NCBI GenBank assembly: GCA_937906455.1
Contig: CALCYT010000017.1
Coordinates: 1-19,055, forward strand
DNA: 19,055 bases
Source of the DNA: an uncultured Bacteroidales bacterium
GTDB taxonomy: Bacteria; Bacteroidota; Bacteroidia; Bacteroidales; F082
Reading direction: 5' to 3'
The notes beneath the pieces were generated by a model, which was given only the letters and a program-made list of their open reading frames with translations, was not told the origin of the DNA and ran no database searches. The position numbers and the translations under genes were made by a program. Positions 14,408-19,055 of this stretch are shown piece by piece. How positions within the stretch are numbered: the stretch's first letter is position 1; the number at the start of each line of letters is the position of its first letter.

Positions 14408-14629
14408 CTAACTTTGAATCTTGAACCTTGAACTATCAGGCACCGTCATCGTCTTGAACTTGTGACACTTGAACAATTTTCCGTCCTTTCCTACCCGTTG
14501 TTGTACAAACATCACCGGACCTGGCATCTTCACCTTAATCAATATAGCCACAATCAATAATACAGGCCACAATATCAGCAGTCCCACAAACGAGACTACC
14601 CTATCAAATATCCATTTAAGAAACCTAAC
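14408..14629 (-). pseudogene. N-terminal remnant of a PglC-type bacterial sugar transferase
   Basis: The frame after the stop of the 500-residue gene reads VRFLKWIFDRVVSFVGLL, a membrane-dipping helix (WPVLLIVAILIKV), then MPGPVMFVQQRVGKDGK and CHKFKTMTV. This is the start of a monotopic phosphoglycosyl transferase (PglC/WcaJ C-terminal type), which loads a sugar-phosphate on undecaprenyl phosphate. Only about 60 of some 200 residues remain, and the catalytic Asp-Glu (in the conserved KLDELPEL region) is gone. The usual start codon is replaced by GTT at 14627-14629. After MTV the frame runs into heptad repeats and TAG. A shifted frame at about 14344-14390 reads NGWSSFSVAGNS, which resembles the next conserved segment (G-S-x-x-S-V-x-G-E-S) and suggests the repeats were inserted into the gene. 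Confidence 0.8.
14414..14434 (+). repeat. Three heptad repeats (TTGAATC, TTGAACC, TTGAACT)
   Basis: Three consecutive 7-base units at 14414, 14421 and 14428. They lie exactly where the sugar-transferase remnant stops resembling its family. They belong to the same kind of degenerate heptad tract seen at 17904-17962 and inside wecB at 18616-18657. Confidence 0.5.
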
Positions 14630-14632
14630 TGA

Positions 14633-16135
14633 TTAATTAATTGCTTGATTATCTTCAAACATCGTATCTATGAACTCTCTCATTGGTTTTAAAGTCTCCT
14701 CAAAACCTTTATCATTACCAGCCTTCACAGCAATACCATCCAGCAAACCCATCCACTCATCATGCTGTCTCTTTCGCTCTTGCTTCTGTTTCTCATCCAT
14801 GCATAACAGCAGGCCTGTCGTAAGCTTCTCCAATTCTTTGCATACATTCAACAATTCGAGCGATTCCGTTAACTCTTGATGATGAACCATCTTACTAAAC
14901 GCATCTAAGCGTGCCGGAATATAGAAATCACCCTTATACCGATAATGTGCAAATATCTGCGAACTCTCTTTATCTTCCGATAAGTTCCCAGTAAGTGACT
15001 TCAAAGAATGCTCCACCTTGCAAGTATTGAGTTTCGCATCATTGGCTTCTTCTAACTGCTTTATCTTTGTCCAAAGGCTTCGTTCCCGTGCATTCTCGTT
15101 ATAACCGTAAATATGAGTTAGCGCAGCTTGCTTTGTAATATGAATCATTCTTAAATTCTGCGAGCGTTCTTTGTCCGTCGAAGCATTCAGATATCCCCAT
15201 ACAGAACATGCAATATCGTGTCTCAAGAACAGCGTTTCCATCCTCAACCTTATCAGCGTCTTTAATTTATCGAAAGCATCGGTCTCTTGATATCCTTTTT
15301 CTATCAAGAAATCAACGGCCTTACAACAACCACTGTATAGCCCATAACTTTCATCCAATTCCCTATGTCCTTTATCCAATGTTTTCTGCACTTCTTCTTT
15401 CAGGTTCTTTTCTTTCAAAGCTTTGAATATCGCTTCATTAAACATTCCCTTCACGTCAATGCCACATTTCGGAGCTGTAGTAGTTTTTTGAAGTAGAGTG
15501 TTATTGGGTACAAACAGGCTCATTAGGTAAGAACTAACCACCGTCACCTCCATACGTATCGCCATCAGTTCACTCGCCCCCTTTGCAAAGAAGTCTATAT
15601 TGGTCAGCTCTCGCTGTTTTTCATACATCCTGATAGGGTCATCATAGTGTCGGGTAATGTTGCGCAGTTCCCTGTTCGCATATTTTCTCCTAAACTCCCT
15701 CACATCGTCTATAATATGCCTTAGAATATACTGACACCCTGCCTGGTTCAACTCCTTTGTCTGCGTCTCCAGCTTAGTCAACAAGCCGTTCTCGTCACCT
15801 TCATCGCCCGCAAACAACTGACTCGTCTCCCAGAAACAAAGGTTCAAACTCTGCATATAGTAGCGCTTTGTATAGTCATCTGTAGCCTTCAGCAGTGCAT
15901 CAAGTGAAGCAGAGAGGTCGTATATCACTTCGTTCTCTGCCAACAAAGTATCAAGTACCGACATCAGCAAATCCAGAACAACATTCCTGCCGTCCTGTTT
16001 CTTGATGACATCCTCCACAGTCCGTCTCGCTTCCAATACAAGAGGCTGCGACACTTCTATCTGAGCGATTCCCCTCTCGGAGTTCTCTATCAGTCTCTGT
16101 ATGCTTTCAGGTGATGTTTCTGCCATAGTGTACAT
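14633..16135 (-). CDS. Hypothetical 500-residue helical protein, partner of the RES gene
   Basis: The family is not recognised. The 500-residue product has no signal peptide or membrane segment and is predicted mainly alpha-helical, rich in Glu, Lys, Leu and Arg, so a cytoplasmic protein is likely. An R-x4-H sequence (RNITRH, about residue 180) fits the loose HEPN RNase motif, but that motif is common by chance. The start is the ATG at 16135 or 16126 (MAETSPES). It begins 27 bases after the stop of the RES-domain gene and is codirectional, so the two are probably co-transcribed and functionally linked. Its stop codon directly abuts the sugar-transferase remnant in the same frame, marking a recombination junction; its last residues could therefore differ from those of relatives. 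Confidence 0.7.
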   Translation of the reverse strand: MYTMAETSPESIQRLIENSERGIAQIEVSQPLVLEARRTVEDVIKKQDGRNVVLDLLMSVLDTLLAENEVIYDLSASLDALLKATDDYTKRYYMQSLNLCFWETSQLFAGDEGDENGLLTKLETQTKELNQAGCQYILRHIIDDVREFRRKYANRELRNITRHYDDPIRMYEKQRELTNIDFFAKGASELMAIRMEVTVVSSYLMSLFVPNNTLLQKTTTAPKCGIDVKGMFNEAIFKALKEKNLKEEVQKTLDKGHRELDESYGLYSGCCKAVDFLIEKGYQETDAFDKLKTLIRLRMETLFLRHDIACSVWGYLNASTDKERSQNLRMIHITKQAALTHIYGYNENARERSLWTKIKQLEEANDAKLNTCKVEHSLKSLTGNLSEDKESSQIFAHYRYKGDFYIPARLDAFSKMVHHQELTESLELLNVCKELEKLTTGLLLCMDEKQKQERKRQHDEWMGLLDGIAVKAGNDKGFEETLKPMREFIDTMFEDNQAIN

Positions 16136-16162
16136 CTAATATTTTCTATCTTCGACACTTAT

Positions 16163-17356
16163 TTATTCCAAAAGTTCTTGACTTCTCTTTTGGTCACAGA
16201 ATAGCACTATCCACTTTCTCTCATTTACGCTGCTCTTGTAAATCATGCCATCAACAGCAATTTCTTCTTCCATTTTGAACATATAGCGCAGATACTCCGT
16301 AAAAACCTGCGAAGGAACATACTCCGTATGAATGCGATCATCAGGTATTATCTTCTTGGTTATCTCAGAGTGGAAGATATGCATAAAAGCCAGTGCCTCA
16401 CGTGTTTGACGTTTCTGAAGCCAGAATGAAGTTTTTGGCAATGCAGTTAGGTCAATCAACTGTAGCGGTCTCTTCTGCTTAAACATACCTATCAAGAACT
16501 GTCCCTTTCCGTCATGCCCTGTTTGAGGCGTGCATTCCCTTCTGGCAGTTTCCTCATCAAACGTACCATAGAACATAGAAACACCAGCAGGACTCATTCT
16601 ATTCTGCTTGGCATAGTCGTCAGGCGGACAAGTAATCTCATCGAATGTGAGAGGCGTGTCTTTATCTATGGGTCGAGCTCTATATATCACCGTGTCTTTA
16701 TCTAAATTCTTGAAGATTCCGAACTGATGAATCATAGAACCCAGTTCTGTAAGAATGTCAAGCAAACCATTGTCGAACTCAGAAGGGTGCCCGTCAAACT
16801 CCTTGTTTGCCAGAAAGGTGAATCTTTGCTTGTGCTTCACCATATCCGCAAAGTGTTTCCATTTGATGTTCAATTCATCATCCAGTGAAGCCACAAACGG
16901 GTCTTGTGATATCCACCCATGCTCCGGCAGCGCATTCACTACATCATTGAACAGGGCTTCCGGCTCGGTTATCTCCAGTATTTCACTTACCACCTCTCCC
17001 GTGTCATCATACATTTCGCTATATGAAGGTGCAGCATATCCGTGAAATCTGGTAAACGAAGGAACTTCTTCTTCATCATCGTCAAATACTGACCGCTCCA
17101 ATGGGAGCATTGCATTATCCACATCCTCAAACTCCGATTCCAGTTTTTCCCTCACCATTCTGACGAAATCAGGCATGTTCATTACCAATCTTTTCTCACC
17201 GCAATAGCTACATCTGCCCCAATGCCCTTCTTGTTGGATAACACCCTGTAGTTCTTTATCCAAGAAGTGATCTGAACATACGCACTTATCATCCTAGTCA
17301 CCAGGAACGATACGTCCTTCTTCTATGTCCATCAGATAATCCTTGATGCGCGACAT
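16163..17356 (-). pseudogene. Zinc-ribbon/RES-domain protein interrupted by an in-frame TAG
   Basis: Reading from the ATG at 17356, the product starts MSRIKDYLMDIEEGRIVPGD and meets TAG at 17294-17296. The same frame then continues DDKCVCSDHFLDKELQG and GRCSYCGEKRLV for 376 codons. The C-x-C...C-x-x-C cysteines form the zinc ribbon that opens HEPN/RES N-terminal-domain proteins, and the first 20 residues match how such proteins begin, so the stop looks like a nonsense mutation (for example GAG to TAG). The C-terminal half (from about residue 190 after a TTG at 17263) is a RES domain: VIYRARP, SPAGVSMFYGTFDEETARRE, YVPSQVFTEYLR and DGMIYKSS. RES proteins of RES-Xre toxin-antitoxin pairs destroy NAD+. 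No Xre-like antitoxin is adjacent. Starting at the TTG would lose two zinc-ribbon cysteines. Confidence 0.8.
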
Positions 17357-17858
17357 AACTTTTTATTTAACCTGTTCCAGAAAAGCCAACACGACTTCAG
17401 CTGTATCTTCCGTTTATCGTTCCATTCGAGCAATGTTTGATATAATTCATTATATATCTTCGCAGATTCCAAATGAAATTCTTCTGATATACGCTCGGTT
17501 ATCTTGCTTCAGCCACAAGTCGGAAACAGTACTGAGTATTGGCCAACCCTCTCATGCTATATTCTTTGGCAAATTCACTTCTTGCAAACAAGCGGGCTTG
17601 AACTTTCTGTTCCTCTGTAATTGTTTTGCATCGTAACACTACGACGTCATCCGGACTATCATAAAGTATCCGCTGTGGATTTACTGACTGAACACCTATG
17701 CCATTCGCTTCCATTACAGTTCCGTTTGCATAAAGCCGTGCATGACTGTAATCAGCATGAGTAAACTCTCGTATTGTCTTACTCTCACGTGTATCCTCAC
17801 GGTCAAGGATAATATCTCCACGTTGGAGATTGTTATACTTCAGTATGTACTTTGCCAT
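17332..17858 (-). pseudogene. Permuted papain-like hydrolase (YiiX/NlpC-P60 type), frameshifted
   Basis: The first 119 codons (17858 to 17499) carry the circularly permuted NlpC/P60 order: RGDIIL, then THADYSHARLY with His39, VMEANGIGV with Glu50, VVVLR, and the nucleophile Cys111 in QYCFRLVAEA (usually C-S-x-L-V). TAA at 17499-17501 follows at once. Restoring one base at about 17502-17506 (GCAAAGATA instead of GCAAGATA) gives VAEAKITERISEEFHL and 50 more codons to TGA at 17332-17334, a product of about 175 residues. The restored end overlaps the RES gene start by 25 bases, as expected of coupled genes. The family includes cysteine amidases or acyl hydrolases acting on peptides, peptidoglycan or lipids. 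No signal peptide, so cytoplasmic. A functional 119-residue version remains possible since the catalytic residues precede the shift. Confidence 0.65.
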
Positions 17859-17903
17859 TTTATGAATTGTTCGTAATGTGATTTAAACCATAAATCATTC
17901 GCC

Positions 17904-17962
17904 GTGAACCCTTAACCATGAACCGTTCATCATTAACCATCGGTTGCCTTTAACAATGAACC
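17904..17962. repeat. Degenerate 7-bp repeat tract
   Basis: Consecutive heptads read GTGAACC, CTTAACC, ATGAACC, GTTCATC, ATTAACC (17904-17938), then after a phase slip TTTAACA and ATGAACC (17949-17962). The tract fills much of the 17859-18071 gap between the hydrolase gene and wecB; the rest of the gap shows no gene or promoter I can support. The same unit family is inside wecB at 18616-18657. Confidence 0.7.
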
Positions 17963-18071
17963 ATAATTTCCTCCAACATTCCGTGGAAGTTTCAGTTCAT
18001 CCAAAGATGAGGAGATGCCTTGACCTATTCTGAAACAATTCCTAGCAAATTATCGTAATGAGTTTCATTCC

Positions 18072-19055
18072 CTAGTCCACATCGTACCTTTCTACATCTT
18101 CTCCCTTTAGAGCATAGACAATCCGCGAGCAGGCCTTGCCATCCCCGTAGGGATTCACGGCCTTGCTCATCTTCTCATACGCCACAGGATCATCAAGTAA
18201 TGTCGAGACTTCCGACACTATCAGATCATGGTTTGTGCCCACCAGATGTACAGTGCCACTCTTCAAAGCTTCAGGCCGCTCTGTCGTGTCGCGCATAACC
18301 AGTACAGGCTTGCCCAGGCCAGGGGCTTCTTCCTGGATGCCGCCGCTATCCGTCAGCACCACCGTCGATTTCTCCATCAGATACACAAACTCCAGGTACT
18401 GCAACGGCTCGATAAAGAAGAAGTTCTCATACTTCGTCAAGTCCTCTCCAAACACCTCGTGGATGGGCTTGCGAACATTCGGGTTCAGGTGCATCGGATA
18501 CACAAAGTCCACATCGGGATATTTCTCGCTCAGGTCTTTCATGGCTGTTACCATACTGATGAAGCCTTCACCAAAGTTCTCGCGTCTATGTCCTGTAATC
18601 AAAACCAGCTTCCGACCCTTATCCTTTAACCATGAGCCATTAACCTTTAACCGCTCAACGTTATATCCTGCATCAAGCAGAACTTTCTCTTGTTCTGCTG
18701 CCAATGCGGGATCAGAGTTGAGCTTATTAACTACCATGTGCAGGGTATCAATCACGGTATTCCCCGTCACATAAATAGTTCCGTGAGCCTTTTCTTCTTG
18801 CAGGTTCTTCTCGGAGAGCGGTGTGGGAGCGAAGTCATACGTCGCTATCCTTCCCGTAATCTGGCGGTTCATCTCCTCCGGCCAGGGGCTGTAGATGTTG
18901 TGGGTACGGAGACCGGCCTCCACGTGGCCCACAGGTATCTGCTGATAGAACGCTGCCAGTGCAGCGGCAGTGCTGGTGGTTGTGTCACCGTGTACCAGCG
19001 CCACATCGGGCCGGCACTCCTTGAACACGTCGCGCATACCCGTCAGCACCCGTGC
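18072..19055 (-). CDS. wecB: UDP-N-acetylglucosamine 2-epimerase (non-hydrolysing), 5' part outside the window
   Basis: A cytoplasmic enzyme that interconverts UDP-GlcNAc and UDP-ManNAc, supplying ManNAc for capsule or O-antigen. The visible 327 residues show the family motifs HGDTTTSTAA, GHVEAGLRT, PWPEEMNRQITGRIA, TGNTVIDT, ITGHRRENFGEGF and DSGGIQEEAPGLGKPVLVMRDTTERPEA. About 50-60 N-terminal residues lie beyond position 19055. The frame is open to the window end (GCA CGG GTG), so the GTG at 19049 is not a real start. Between GYNVE and RKLVLITGHRREN there is an extra segment (RLKVNGSWLKDKG) encoded by six 7-bp repeats at 18616-18657. The gene ends in TAG and is oriented toward the surface-glycan export genes, consistent with one polysaccharide locus. 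Confidence 0.93.
   Translation of the reverse strand, partial: ARVLTGMRDVFKECRPDVALVHGDTTTSTAAALAAFYQQIPVGHVEAGLRTHNIYSPWPEEMNRQITGRIATYDFAPTPLSEKNLQEEKAHGTIYVTGNTVIDTLHMVVNKLNSDPALAAEQEKVLLDAGYNVERLKVNGSWLKDKGRKLVLITGHRRENFGEGFISMVTAMKDLSEKYPDVDFVYPMHLNPNVRKPIHEVFGEDLTKYENFFFIEPLQYLEFVYLMEKSTVVLTDSGGIQEEAPGLGKPVLVMRDTTERPEALKSGTVHLVGTNHDLIVSEVSTLLDDPVAYEKMSKAVNPYGDGKACSRIVYALKGEDVERYDVD
18616..18657. repeat. In-frame heptad repeats inside wecB
   Basis: Six 7-base units: CCCTTAT, CCTTTAA, CCATGAG, CCATTAA, CCTTTAA, CCGCTCA. The block is 42 bases, exactly 14 codons, so it keeps the wecB frame. The units match those of the intergenic tract at 17904-17962. Confidence 0.75.

Noticed and set aside
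16163..17263. RES protein as a classical RES-Xre toxin-antitoxin pair
   Set aside because: No Xre/HTH antitoxin of the expected size is adjacent on either side; the neighbours are a papain-like hydrolase and a 500-residue helical protein.
14273..17296. TAG reassigned as a sense codon, given in-frame TAGs at 14273-14275 and 17294-17296
   Set aside because: Clear genes nearby end in TAG (wecB at 18072 and the lipoprotein gene at 4885), and no other gene in the window contains an internal TAG. Point-mutation decay is simpler.
17904..17962. CRISPR array
   Set aside because: The units are 7 bp, degenerate and without spacers.

Overview
The window looks like part of a Bacteroidota (Bacteroidales-type) chromosome. 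The reasons are a GLPGLI-family protein, a CarboxypepD_reg/plug/beta-barrel outer-membrane protein, a type IX secretion (T9SS) C-terminal sorting domain, a DUF3244-like secreted protein, Bacteroidetes promoters of the TTTG...TAnnTTTG type, and almost no Shine-Dalgarno sequences. I cannot assign a genus.

Left third (1-5376, + strand): two small gene clusters of exported proteins. The first is a translationally coupled pair, GLPGLI protein plus a TonB-receptor-like barrel. The second is a DUF3244-like secreted protein, a Cys-containing lipoprotein and a thioredoxin-fold lipoprotein. Both clusters start behind almost the same 64-bp promoter segment (62/64 identical, at 1-64 and 3714-3777), so they look like a duplicated or co-controlled expression unit. 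An 11-bp motif occurring three times and a 22-bp palindrome are possible extra control sites.

Middle (5408-12315, - strand): a T9SS-sorted secreted protein, then a tight block transcribed right to left of Wza-like SLBB export protein, Wzz-like chain-length protein and ribonuclease R, with gaps of only 6-11 bp. This is the export end of a capsule/exopolysaccharide locus.

Right part (12399-19055, - strand) is a scrambled accessory region between the export genes and a WecB-type UDP-GlcNAc 2-epimerase cut by the window edge. It holds the C-terminal scrap of a DegT/PglE-type aminotransferase and the N-terminal scrap of a PglC-type sugar transferase, as if a sugar-biosynthesis segment had been deleted and replaced. 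Between the two scraps are a 264-bp element with terminal inverted repeats, a leucine-rich-repeat protein and a decayed 77-codon reading frame. Further right is a compact three-gene group: a permuted papain-like (YiiX/NlpC-P60-type) hydrolase, a zinc-ribbon/RES-domain protein and a 500-residue protein of unknown family. The hydrolase carries an apparent one-base frameshift and the RES gene an in-frame TAG. This group is the best candidate for an undescribed (possibly toxin, defence or effector) system, apparently inactivated here.

Degenerate 7-bp repeats (CCTTTAA / CCATTAA / ATGAACC type) lie beside wecB, and an exact 42-bp, six-unit block sits in frame inside wecB and adds about 14 residues. 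A related heptad tract lies where the sugar-transferase scrap loses its homology.
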